DNA of 64,000 nucleotides, taken from contig JAVKHP010000001.1 in the NCBI GenBank assembly GCA_031459855.1, positions 2,246,906 through 2,310,905 on the forward strand, read 5' to 3'. The stretch comes from Armatimonadota bacterium (lineage in GTDB: Bacteria > Sysuimicrobiota > Sysuimicrobiia > Sysuimicrobiales > Humicultoraceae). The position numbers were made by a program, and so were the translations under genes. How positions within the stretch are numbered: position 1 is the stretch's first letter; every line of letters starts with the position of its first letter. This document shows positions 1-7,498 of this stretch, one piece after another. The notes beneath the pieces were generated by a model. That model saw only the letters and a list, made by a program, of their open reading frames with translations. It did not search any database and was not told the DNA's origin.

Positions 1-42
1 CCTCGCGTGGAGCCGCCTCGCGTGGCGACGTGGCCGAAGACC

Positions 43-1104
43 TCACCGGACGTCCTGCGGCGTCACGTGGCGCGGCCTCGGACGCATCGACGCGCCCCGT
101 CCTTCCCCGGATCCCGCCACAGGCGCCGGTCGCCGCCACGCGCCGAACACGCCCTCGTAGTACGCGCGCCACAGCAGGTGGTTGTAGACCTCGCCCGCGA
201 CCGCCAGCAGGCCCAGGCGTTCTGCCAGCCGCAGCACCGGCAGCAGCGGCGCCGTGAGCAGCCCGCTGCGGTAGACCAGCCACTTGACCGGCAGCAGCAC
301 GGGCAGGATCTCCAGGAACAGCCCCAACCGCCACGCCCGCCCGTGCTTGCGCCAGAAGTACACCGCCCCGTCCCCGGCCTGGCGCATCTTCTCACACAGG
401 TCGTCCAGCGTCTGCACGTGATGGTGGTAGGCGAGCGCCGCCGGCTCGTAGCGCAGCACGACCCCGTCGCGGACCAGGCGGTAGGCCAGCTCGATGTCCT
501 CCCAGCCGTAGCCGCGAAACGCCTCGTCGAAGCCGCCGGCGCGATGGAACGCCGCGGCGTCGACGGAGAAGTTGCGGGTGACGACGTGGTAGGGCGAGAG
601 GCCCTCGCGGCGGCGCCGCGTGGTATCGAGCGCCACGCGGTGGGTGGCGCGCATGAAGAAGGTCGCCAGGCTCGCCGGGTCGGTGGCCAGCCGTCCCTGT
701 ACCCCCAGGCCCGGGCGCCCGGCGTGGTGCGCCAGGTGCGCGCGCACCAGCCCGGGCGTCGCCAGGATGTCGGCGTCGAGGAACAACAGCACGCGGCCCC
801 GGGCTTCCCGGGCGCCGTAGTTGCGCGCGGCAGCCCGACCGCGGGGTGGCTGCCGGACGACGCGCACGGGTGCTGGCCCCGCCATCCCCTCGAGGGAATC
901 GCACGAGCCGTCCATCGACCCGTCGTCGACGACCACGACCTCGAACGTCCCCGGCGCAGCCTCCTGGGCCTGTAGCGCCCGCACCGCGCGGTGCAGTGTG
1001 GCCCCGGCGTTGCGGGCCGGGATGACCACCGAGAGCTGTGGCGCAGCCGGCGCAGGAACAGGGTCCGGGGCAGCCTGCGTGACCTGCAGGGAGGGGCGCG
1101 CCAT
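43..1104 (-). CDS. Family 2 glycosyltransferase, membrane-associated
   Basis: A 353-residue GT-A fold glycosyltransferase. The catalytic domain begins near residue 25 with LSVVIPARNAG, continues with the VVVDDGS nucleotide-sugar motif and the LFLDADI metal-binding DxD motif, and has GWEDIELAYRL as the ED acceptor motif. The C-terminal third has hydrophobic stretches (around LFLEILPVLLPVKWLVY) that probably hold it at the membrane. It starts 2 nt after the ABC transporter stop, so it is the last gene of a three-gene minus-strand operon. The donor and acceptor cannot be read from sequence. The operon suggests it modifies a lipid-linked envelope glycan. The family is clear and the exact role is unknown. 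Confidence 0.85.
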   Translation of the reverse strand: MARPSLQVTQAAPDPVPAPAAPQLSVVIPARNAGATLHRAVRALQAQEAAPGTFEVVVVDDGSMDGSCDSLEGMAGPAPVRVVRQPPRGRAAARNYGAREARGRVLLFLDADILATPGLVRAHLAHHAGRPGLGVQGRLATDPASLATFFMRATHRVALDTTRRRREGLSPYHVVTRNFSVDAAAFHRAGGFDEAFRGYGWEDIELAYRLVRDGVVLRYEPAALAYHHHVQTLDDLCEKMRQAGDGAVYFWRKHGRAWRLGLFLEILPVLLPVKWLVYRSGLLTAPLLPVLRLAERLGLLAVAGEVYNHLLWRAYYEGVFGAWRRPAPVAGSGEGRGASMRPRPRHVTPQDVR

Positions 1105-1106
1105 AG

Positions 1107-2897
1107 CTACGGCTGGGACACTGCCGCACGCTCCACAGCCGGGAGGTCCAGCATCTGCAGGCGGAGCAGCCGGGCGTAGATCCCGTCGCGGGCCACCAGC
1201 TCGTCGTGGCGGCCCTCTTCGACCACGGTCCCCTGGTCGAGCACCACGATCCGGTCTGCGGTGCGCACCGTCGAGAGGCGATGGGCGATGATGAAGGTCG
1301 TACGGCCCCGGGTGATGCGCTCCATCGCCTCCTGGATGAGGGCCTCCGATTCGCTGTCCAGCGCCGAGGTGGCCTCGTCGAGGATCAGCAGGCGCGGGGC
1401 GTTCAGCAGCGCCCGGGCGATGGCCAGCCGCTGGCGCTGGCCTCCGGACAGCTGCAGCCCGTCGTCGCCCAGCAGCGTCTCGTAGCCCTGCGGCAGGGCC
1501 ATGATGAAGTCGTGGGCGTTGGCCGCCCGCGCCGCCGCGGTGACCTCGTCCAGGGTGGCGTCGGGGCGGGCGTAGGCGATGTTGTCGCGCACGGTCCCCC
1601 GAAAGAGCACCGTCTCCTGCGGTACCAGCCCGATCTGCCGGCGCAACGACCGCACTTTCACCCGGCGGAGATCGTGGCCGTCGATCTCCACCGTGCCCGT
1701 GGTGGGATCGTAGAAGCGCGCCAGCAGGTTGACCAGCGTGGTCTTGCCGGCGCCGCTCGTCCCCACCAGCGCCACGCGTTCCCCCGGCCGCGCCTCCAGC
1801 GACACGTCGCGCAACACCCACTGCCCGGGCTCGTAGGCGAAGGAGACCTGGTGGAACCGCACGTGGCCGACGATGGGCGGCAGCGCCACCGCCCCGGGGG
1901 CGTCGCCGGGCGCTTCCGGTTCTTCCAGCAACGTCCGCACGCGCGCGAACGCGCCCAGGGCCTGGCGCAGGCCGGCGTAGTGGCGTACCAGCGCCTGCGC
2001 CGGCTCGATGGCCAGCGCCACGTAGGCCAGGAACGCCACCAGCGCGCCGGCGGTCAGGTGGCCTGCCGTGACCCGCTGCCCGCCAACCCACAGCACGATC
2101 AAGGCGCCGAACGCGGTGAGGAAACTGGTCACCGGGACCTGGATCGCGATCATCCGGGCGATCTTGAGGTTGGCGCGGAACGTCCGCTCGTTCACCTGGC
2201 GGAAGCGACCGATCTCGCGATCCTCGCTGGCGAAGGCCCGGATGATGCGGGCGCCGACGAACGCCTCCCGGATCAGCCCGGCCAGGCCCGCCACGTGCTC
2301 CTGCGCCCGGGTGGCCGTGCCCTGGATCTCGCGGCCGAACGCCCGGGCCAGCAGCAGCACCGCGGGAATGATCAGGGCGATCACCGCCGCCAGCTGCCAG
2401 TCGATCCACAGGAGCATCGCCACGATGCCCCCCAGCATGAGCGTCGTGCTCGCCGCGTCCACCACGCCGCCCAGCAGCTCCGTCTGCACCAGCTGCGTGT
2501 CCTGCAGGCTGCGGGCGATGGCGTCGCCCGACTGCCACACGGCGAACCGCGCCAGCGACCACCGCTGGATCCGGGCGAACAGGTCCTGGCGCAGGTCGGC
2601 GGTGATGCGGTGGCTCATGTAGTACGTGGCGTAGAGCTGGACGAACAGCGCTACGCTGCGGACCCCGAACAGTCCCAGCATCACCAGCGCCGCGCGGTTG
2701 AGCACCGCGAAGTCGCGCGTCGCGATCAGCCGGTCGATGAGGCCGCCGGCGTAGCTCGGGGCGACGAGGTTCGCAGCGGTCACGAGCGCCATGGCCACGA
2801 GCGCCGTGACCAGATGCCCCAGGTAAGCGCGCACGTAGCCGGCCAGGCACGCCAGATCGCTGGTACCTGCCGTGCCCGCGCCGCGGTGTGCGCTCAC
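1107..2897 (-). CDS. MsbA-like ABC exporter, fused membrane and ATPase domains
   Basis: A 596-residue half-transporter expected to dimerise. Residues about 20-310 are the six-helix ABC transmembrane domain. The nucleotide-binding domain has Walker A GTSGAGKT near 379-386, Q-loop LVPQE, signature LSGGQ near 483, Walker B LLILDEATS near 503 and the H-loop IIAHRLS. This layout fits MsbA-type lipid or lipid-oligosaccharide flippases, although peptide or drug exporters look similar. Its position between an LpxB-related glycosyltransferase and a family 2 glycosyltransferase favours a glycolipid substrate. It starts 22 nt after the upstream gene ends. The family is certain and the substrate is inferred. 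Confidence 0.9.
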   Translation of the reverse strand: MSAHRGAGTAGTSDLACLAGYVRAYLGHLVTALVAMALVTAANLVAPSYAGGLIDRLIATRDFAVLNRAALVMLGLFGVRSVALFVQLYATYYMSHRITADLRQDLFARIQRWSLARFAVWQSGDAIARSLQDTQLVQTELLGGVVDAASTTLMLGGIVAMLLWIDWQLAAVIALIIPAVLLLARAFGREIQGTATRAQEHVAGLAGLIREAFVGARIIRAFASEDREIGRFRQVNERTFRANLKIARMIAIQVPVTSFLTAFGALIVLWVGGQRVTAGHLTAGALVAFLAYVALAIEPAQALVRHYAGLRQALGAFARVRTLLEEPEAPGDAPGAVALPPIVGHVRFHQVSFAYEPGQWVLRDVSLEARPGERVALVGTSGAGKTTLVNLLARFYDPTTGTVEIDGHDLRRVKVRSLRRQIGLVPQETVLFRGTVRDNIAYARPDATLDEVTAAARAANAHDFIMALPQGYETLLGDDGLQLSGGQRQRLAIARALLNAPRLLILDEATSALDSESEALIQEAMERITRGRTTFIIAHRLSTVRTADRIVVLDQGTVVEEGRHDELVARDGIYARLLRLQMLDLPAVERAAVSQP

Positions 2898-2919
2898 CGT
2901 GTCCTCCGCCTGCAGTCCC

Positions 2920-4122
2920 TCACGCCGTCCCCCACACCGGCCGCAGGGTCTCCACGATCCGACGCGACGCGCCCGCCTCTGCCGGGATCACCGTCAGGGC
3001 CTCGGCCAGCGCCTGCCGCGCCGCCGGGTCGCGCAGCAGGCGGGCCGCCTCGGCGGCGACCTGGGCCGGCGTCACGGCGCCGACCAGCTCGGGCATGATG
3101 CGTCGGCGCGCCCACATGTTGGGCAGCGCCACGTAGGGTGCCCGCCGCAGGTACTGCCGGGCCAGGAAGAGCTTCAACGCCGGGCCTACGGCCGGGATGC
3201 GGCTCAGCCACTCGATGGCGCCCTCGGCGGGAATCTGCACCGAGAACGTCGTGGGGAGCACGACGATGCTGGGAATGCGGAGCAGCGCCAGCTCCAGCGT
3301 GTTCGTCCCCGGCAAGGTCAGCACCAGGGCGGCACCCGCGATGGCCGCCCAGCCCGCGCCGTCGACGCGCACGCCGGCGGCATCCAGCCGCGGGCGGTAC
3401 CGCGCGACGAGTGCGTCGCGCACCGCGGGCGAGACGAACGGCGAAACGACGATCACCGGCTCCACGTCCGGCACCTGCGCGCGCAACGTGGCCGCGGTCT
3501 CCACCCAGAACGGGAAGAACGCCGAGAAGACCGTGTCCCGGCTGCCGGCCAGGAACGCCACGCGCAGGCCAGACGCCCGCACCGACGCCAGACGGCCGCG
3601 CACGGCCTCCAGGGCGTCGCGGCGGGGGTCGCCGGTGATGGTGACCTTCGCCGCGGGCACGCCCCGGCGGCGCAGCCGGTCGGCGATGGCCTCGGTGGGC
3701 ACGAAGATCCGCTCGTAGGCCCGATGCTGGCGGGCGATGTGCGCCCGCTCCACGAACGCGAACGCCCGGGCGCGCCACCGCCGCGTCAGGCGCCGCGAGT
3801 ACCAGAAGTCGCCGCCCACATGCAGCACCGCCACCCGATCTGCAGGCCGCCAGTCGTGCAGTCCCAGGCCCAGGCGCAGCGTGGCCCGCGGGTCGAGCAC
3901 GCGGTCGAACACGCCCGCCGCCGCGGCGGCCGCCGCCTCCTGCCCGCTGGCGAACTGGCACGGCGGCAGGCACAGGTGCACCGCCAGCGCACGTCCGACC
4001 GCCTGGGCCCAGCGCCGCGCCTCGGCGGCGATCGGCACGGCCCAGCCGGCCACTTCGCCGGGGCCGTTGCCCACGATCACCAGCGCGTGGCGCGCCCCGT
4101 TTCCAGACGCGTGCTCTTTCAT
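2920..4122 (-). CDS. Lipid-A-disaccharide synthase-related glycosyltransferase (LpxB-like)
   Basis: A 400-residue GT-B protein resembling the LpxB (GT19) superfamily. It has the N-terminal VIVGNGPGEVAGW loop, a VTITGDPRRD segment joining the two domains, and LVLTLPGTNTLELAL in the C-terminal donor-binding domain. LpxB joins two glucosamine lipids in lipid A synthesis, but this protein is divergent and no other lpx gene is in the window, so that activity is not established. It heads an operon with an MsbA-like exporter and a glycosyltransferase. The ATG at 4122 has a strong GGAGGA site just upstream, which is the last unit of a 13-bp tandem repeat. Confidence 0.72.
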   Translation of the reverse strand: MKEHASGNGARHALVIVGNGPGEVAGWAVPIAAEARRWAQAVGRALAVHLCLPPCQFASGQEAAAAAAAGVFDRVLDPRATLRLGLGLHDWRPADRVAVLHVGGDFWYSRRLTRRWRARAFAFVERAHIARQHRAYERIFVPTEAIADRLRRRGVPAAKVTITGDPRRDALEAVRGRLASVRASGLRVAFLAGSRDTVFSAFFPFWVETAATLRAQVPDVEPVIVVSPFVSPAVRDALVARYRPRLDAAGVRVDGAGWAAIAGAALVLTLPGTNTLELALLRIPSIVVLPTTFSVQIPAEGAIEWLSRIPAVGPALKLFLARQYLRRAPYVALPNMWARRRIMPELVGAVTPAQVAAEAARLLRDPAARQALAEALTVIPAEAGASRRIVETLRPVWGTA

Positions 4123-4290
4123 GCTCCTCCGCTCATACTCCTCGACTCATCCCTCGGTTCATCTCCTCGGCCCATCCCCTCGACCCATCCCCTCGGCCCA
4201 TCTCCTCGACCTATCTCCTCGACTCATACTCCTCGGCCCATATCCGCGCCTACTCCTCGCTCGTGCTCCTCGGCCAATATCCTCGCCTCG
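4120..4290 (-). repeat. 13-bp tandem repeat made of Shine-Dalgarno/ATG-like units
   Basis: Read on the minus strand, the consensus unit is ATGGGCCGAGGAG, in roughly ten to twelve imperfect copies that end at the real GGAGGA site and ATG of the LpxB-like gene. Several units carry both a GAGGAG and an ATG. Because 13 is not a multiple of 3, the ATGs fall in different frames. More degenerate similar sequence continues to about 4370, and nothing else is recognisable between there and 4457. The array forms the leader of the minus-strand operon. Confidence 0.75.
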
Positions 4291-4457
4291 TCTTCCTGCG
4301 CAACATACCTTGCCAAGGTTCCTCCGCCTGACATGCCTCCACCCGGTATTCCTTCGCCTCATGCCCCTCCGGTCGCCCGTCCGCGGTCGGTGCGCCCGTG
4401 CGCTGGAAGCGGGCAACGCGCCGGCCCGTGCCACGGCCGCACGCGGCGTCTCCGTCT

Positions 4458-4874
4458 TTAGTGTCCGATCAGCCGGTCGCACCAGTGCGCCACGAACTCC
4501 GCATCCTCCAGCGCCAGGGCGGCGTCGTGTTCCCCGTAGAGGTCCTGGGGCGCCCTTGCGGTGGCTTCGTCGCCGTAGAAGCTCCGTTCGCGCTCGCGGC
4601 CCAGGCGACGAGAGATCGCGACGAACCGGTCGAGGTGCGCGCGAAACGCAGCGGGGAACCGGCTCTGGTGATCGACCAGCGCATCCCCGACGTCGCGGAC
4701 TCCCGGGACCTCCACGCCCGCCCAGCGCAACGCCGCCTTGAGGGCCAGATCCACCGCTTCCTGCGCCCGGCGGACGACCAGGTTCCACACGCCCCGGGCG
4801 TGCAGGTCCCGTGCCTCGGCCAGGATGGCGCGCGCCTGGCGGAGGTGGGCTTCGGCCATCTCGTGGTTGGTCAC
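4458..4874 (-). CDS. HEPN domain protein of an MNT/HEPN pair
   Basis: A mostly helical protein of 138 residues matching the HEPN family in its N-terminal pattern (AHLRQARAILAEAR, LVVRRAQEAVDLALKA) and its ERSFYGDE segment. HEPN proteins beside a minimal nucleotidyltransferase often form toxin-antitoxin pairs in which HEPN is an RNase. The usual Rx4-6H catalytic motif is not visible, so this may be a substrate-binding or non-catalytic member. The GTG start at 4874 was chosen because it overlaps the upstream TGA as GTGA. An upstream in-frame start at 4925 would lie inside the nucleotidyltransferase. Confidence 0.75.
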   Translation of the reverse strand: MTNHEMAEAHLRQARAILAEARDLHARGVWNLVVRRAQEAVDLALKAALRWAGVEVPGVRDVGDALVDHQSRFPAAFRAHLDRFVAISRRLGRERERSFYGDEATARAPQDLYGEHDAALALEDAEFVAHWCDRLIGH

Positions 4875-5404
4875 AGCTCGAAGATCTCCCCCGGCCGAAA
4901 GTCGGGCTTGAGGTCCCAGTACCATGCCTGGCCCCTGCGGACGCGGCGGGCCCCCAACGCCGCAAGACGCTCCCGAAGCCGTCCGAGGACCCCCGCAAAG
5001 AAGCCGTCACGGTCGTACAGCAGGTCCGCGTCCTCCACCATGTCGAGGTAGAGGGGGGTGATCCGCTGCGCCTCCTCCGGCGTCTTGAGGATGGGACGGA
5101 CGTCGGTCACGATCCCCTCGCGGCGTAAGCGCACGCGCTCAGGCTCGATGCACGCGTCGGCCGCCTGGAGCACGTCGTGGCGGGCCAGCTGGGAGGGCGG
5201 CAGTCCTTCGACCACGAGCAGCAGGTCGATGTCGGACACCGGGCCTGCCTCGCCCCTGGCCACCGACCCGAAGAGGACTGCCGAGACCAACGCCGGCCCC
5301 GCGCTCTCCTGGAGGGCAGCCACGTACAGCCTGGCCAGGTCGCGGAGCCGCTGCGCGAGCTCCGGACCGTGAGGGCGGGTCCCCGCGTGCATCGGTCTTA
5401 CCAT
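4871..5404 (-). CDS. Minimal nucleotidyltransferase (MNT domain)
   Basis: A DNA polymerase beta-like nucleotidyltransferase of about 177 residues. Diagnostic residues are GSVARGEAGPVSDIDLLLV, the GS-x(n)-DxD active site, with a later acidic residue in VTDVRP. MNT proteins paired with HEPN can act as antitoxins that AMPylate the HEPN partner. The pair here overlaps by 4 nt and is surely co-transcribed. The start is uncertain: the ATG at 5404 is used, but the ATG at 5392 is equally possible, since TATGAT just upstream of 5404 looks like a -10 element and would leave a nearly leaderless mRNA. Confidence 0.8.
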   Translation of the reverse strand: MVRPMHAGTRPHGPELAQRLRDLARLYVAALQESAGPALVSAVLFGSVARGEAGPVSDIDLLLVVEGLPPSQLARHDVLQAADACIEPERVRLRREGIVTDVRPILKTPEEAQRITPLYLDMVEDADLLYDRDGFFAGVLGRLRERLAALGARRVRRGQAWYWDLKPDFRPGEIFEL

Positions 5405-5788
5405 ATCATACCCGCGTGAAGATACCCGTACTTCGTCTGCCGATGCCCGCACCCGCGTGACGATGTTTGCGCCCATGCAGCGGTGCCCCTCCGTGCCAGC
5501 CTCTCCCACCCGCGGTGGCTGCGATGGCGCTTCCCCGGCGCGTGCACGGCCCAGACCTCCGCCGCATGGCGGCACAACGCATCCGCGACGCCCCGTGGCG
5601 CGACGCCGCCGCGCAGCGAGGCCCCGCGCAGCGACGTCCCACACAGCGACGTCCCGTGCGGCGAAGCTCCCGCAAGAGTGCGCCGGTGGCAGGAACGACC
5701 CTCAGGCACCCGAATACCGCGAGAAGGTCGCGCGCGTAGAGCCCGCACCTGAGGACCACGGGACTGCGACCGCTCGGAGAGGTGTGGT
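5405..5788. other. Intergenic region, no convincing gene
   Basis: This 384-bp stretch separates the minus-strand MNT/HEPN pair from the plus-strand LptD-like gene, so it should hold two divergent promoters. On the minus strand TATGAT lies immediately before the MNT start. The only other structure is a 15-bp tandem array described separately. Open frames on both strands cross the region but have no recognisable domain. Confidence 0.5.
5611..5670. repeat. Four-copy 15-bp tandem repeat
   Basis: There are four adjacent 15-bp units with consensus GCGCAGCGACGTCCC. The middle two differ at only two positions, and the outer two are more diverged. Because the period is a multiple of three, it reads as five-residue repeats in every frame (for example RSDVP on the plus strand and GTSLR on the minus strand). 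No frame carrying it looks like a genuine gene. Confidence 0.65.
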
Positions 5789-7303
5789 GTGCGGTGGAGC
5801 CTGTTGCTGGCGCTCGGGCTGGTCCTAATCGTCGCCGGACGCGCCAGCGCCCAACCGATCCCGATCACGGTGGAGGCCGACGTCATCACCTATGACGCCG
5901 TCCAGCAGGTCGTCACCGCGCAGGGCAACGTTCGGGCCATGTTCCGCCGCTACCGGCTGACCGCTGACGCCGCCCGCGTGGACCTGCGGACCGGCGTGGT
6001 CACCGCGCGCGGCCGCGTTTTGCTGGTCGATGCCGAGGGCCGCCAGCTACGGGGCGCGGCGTTGACGTACAACAGCCGCACCGAGCAGGGCGTCCTCGAG
6101 CCGGTCGAGGGGCACTTCGAGCAGCGGGTGTACCTGCGCGGACAGCGGCTGGAGGCGGCGCCGACGCTGCTGGTGGCGCACGAGGCGACGGTGACCCCCT
6201 GCGACCCCGCGCAGCCGCTCTTCCGCGTGGTCGCCCGCCGCATCGAGATCGTCCCCGACCGCGAGGTCGTCGCGCATGACGCCAGCCTCTACCTGGGCAC
6301 CCGACGTCTGGTGACGCTTCCCCGGTACGAGATCTCGCTGCAGCCCCCGGAGGTGCGCACGCAGTTCCCGGGTTTCGGGGCCAACGCCGTCGAGGGCTTC
6401 TGGGCCGACTACCGGTTCCCGTTGCGCGTCGGCGCCGCTCGCGGGCGCGTCCACCTGCGGGCCGGGACCCTCACGGGCCTAGCGGGCCTGGCCACGCTCA
6501 CCTACGACGGGCCCCGCTACACCGCATCGTTTCGCGTCGGCCGCACCCAGACCGTGGACGACCGCCCGAGCTTCGATGGGTTGCGGTACGACGTGGCCGA
6601 GGTGCAGGTGGCCACCGCCAGCGCGCGCCTGGCGGGCCTGCCGTTCTCGTGGACCGCTACGGTGACCGGCGGCTGGTACAGTGAGCTCGCTACCGGCACC
6701 GCCACGACGCGCCTCGACGGCCAGCTTCGCCTGGTCACCGACGTCTTCCCGCTGGGCGAGCGGCTGACCGTGGCCGCCGTTGCGGGCATCCGCTTCTCCG
6801 CCTACGGCACCGGCGCGGTGCGGACCGTCGCCTCGTACGGGGCCACGCTGACCTACCGCCTCGACCGGTTCACGACCGCGACCCTGGGTTACGGCCGCGA
6901 CGTGGTGCGCGGCGTCACGCCGCTCCAGATCGACGTCATAGACCCCGCCGACACTCTCAGCGTGCGCGTGGCTCGCGTGGTGCCCGACCGCTACCGCATC
7001 GCCGCCGGCGTCGCCTGGAACGCCGCCCTGGCCGAGACCAAGTACAGTGCGTCCGTGAGCGTGGTCGTGGCGCCCCGGTGGGAGCTGGGCCTGGCCGCAG
7101 TGTACAACACGCGGCTGGCCGCCTTCGAGGATATCGACTACACTGTCCGGTGGGTCTGCGACTGCGTGGACGTGGTGGTGGGCTACCGCCAGATGCGCCA
7201 GCAGGTCGTGCTCGAGGTCGGACTGTTCGGCCTGCCCCCGCGAGGCGACCCGTTCGTGCCCCGCACGCCGCTGCCCATGCGCACCTTCGAGCCCCAGCAA
7301 TGA
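5789..7303 (+). CDS. OstA/LptD-like outer-membrane assembly protein
   Basis: A 504-residue protein with a signal peptide (LLLALGLVLIVAGRASA). An OstA-type N-terminal domain follows at about 22-125, with alternating strands such as VEADVITYDAVQQVVTAQGN and repeated T-A-x-G patterns. The rest is long amphipathic beta-strand sequence consistent with an outer-membrane barrel. LptD delivers lipopolysaccharide to the outer leaflet; this protein is shorter than the roughly 780-residue proteobacterial form. GTG at 5789 is preceded by GGAGAGG. A CDC motif near residue 455 might form a disulphide. It is the best local evidence for an outer membrane. Confidence 0.72.
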   Translation: MRWSLLLALGLVLIVAGRASAQPIPITVEADVITYDAVQQVVTAQGNVRAMFRRYRLTADAARVDLRTGVVTARGRVLLVDAEGRQLRGAALTYNSRTEQGVLEPVEGHFEQRVYLRGQRLEAAPTLLVAHEATVTPCDPAQPLFRVVARRIEIVPDREVVAHDASLYLGTRRLVTLPRYEISLQPPEVRTQFPGFGANAVEGFWADYRFPLRVGAARGRVHLRAGTLTGLAGLATLTYDGPRYTASFRVGRTQTVDDRPSFDGLRYDVAEVQVATASARLAGLPFSWTATVTGGWYSELATGTATTRLDGQLRLVTDVFPLGERLTVAAVAGIRFSAYGTGAVRTVASYGATLTYRLDRFTTATLGYGRDVVRGVTPLQIDVIDPADTLSVRVARVVPDRYRIAAGVAWNAALAETKYSASVSVVVAPRWELGLAAVYNTRLAAFEDIDYTVRWVCDCVDVVVGYRQMRQQVVLEVGLFGLPPRGDPFVPRTPLPMRTFEPQQ

Positions 7304-7400
7304 CCGGTGGCAGTCCACCCGTCGTGCCGTCAGTCGGGATTCCGGCTGGTATCGTTGCAGCGGCGGGTACCGCCAGCAATGACCGGTGGAGTCCGCCCGT
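7294..7400 (+). repeat. Direct repeat pair containing the LptD-like stop codon
   Basis: Bases 7294-7322 (starting CCAGCAATGACCGGTGG and including the TGA stop) recur almost exactly at 7373-7400, with one base missing and one substitution. The 79-bp period suggests a partial duplication of the gene end. Confidence 0.75.
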
Positions 7401-7498
7401 GGCGCCGCGGCGCCGTCGGTACGCCGTGATGGTGTCCCGTCGTTCGAGGCGATTTCGGCCGCCGGGAGCAGAGGGAGGACCGTGGTGAGGACGTGGCC

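Noticed and set aside
43-2850. A single 935-residue minus-strand frame ahead of the glycosyltransferase
   Set aside because: Only its last 353 residues are real. The rest is an out-of-frame, Arg/Gly/Pro-rich reading of the ABC transporter gene.
4120-4290. CRISPR array
   Set aside because: Units are 13 bp, adjacent and without spacers, and no cas genes are present.
5398-5889. A 163-residue minus-strand protein with pentapeptide-like repeats
   Set aside because: It overlaps the LptD-like start, has no family pattern outside the DNA repeat and is explained by the 15-bp array.
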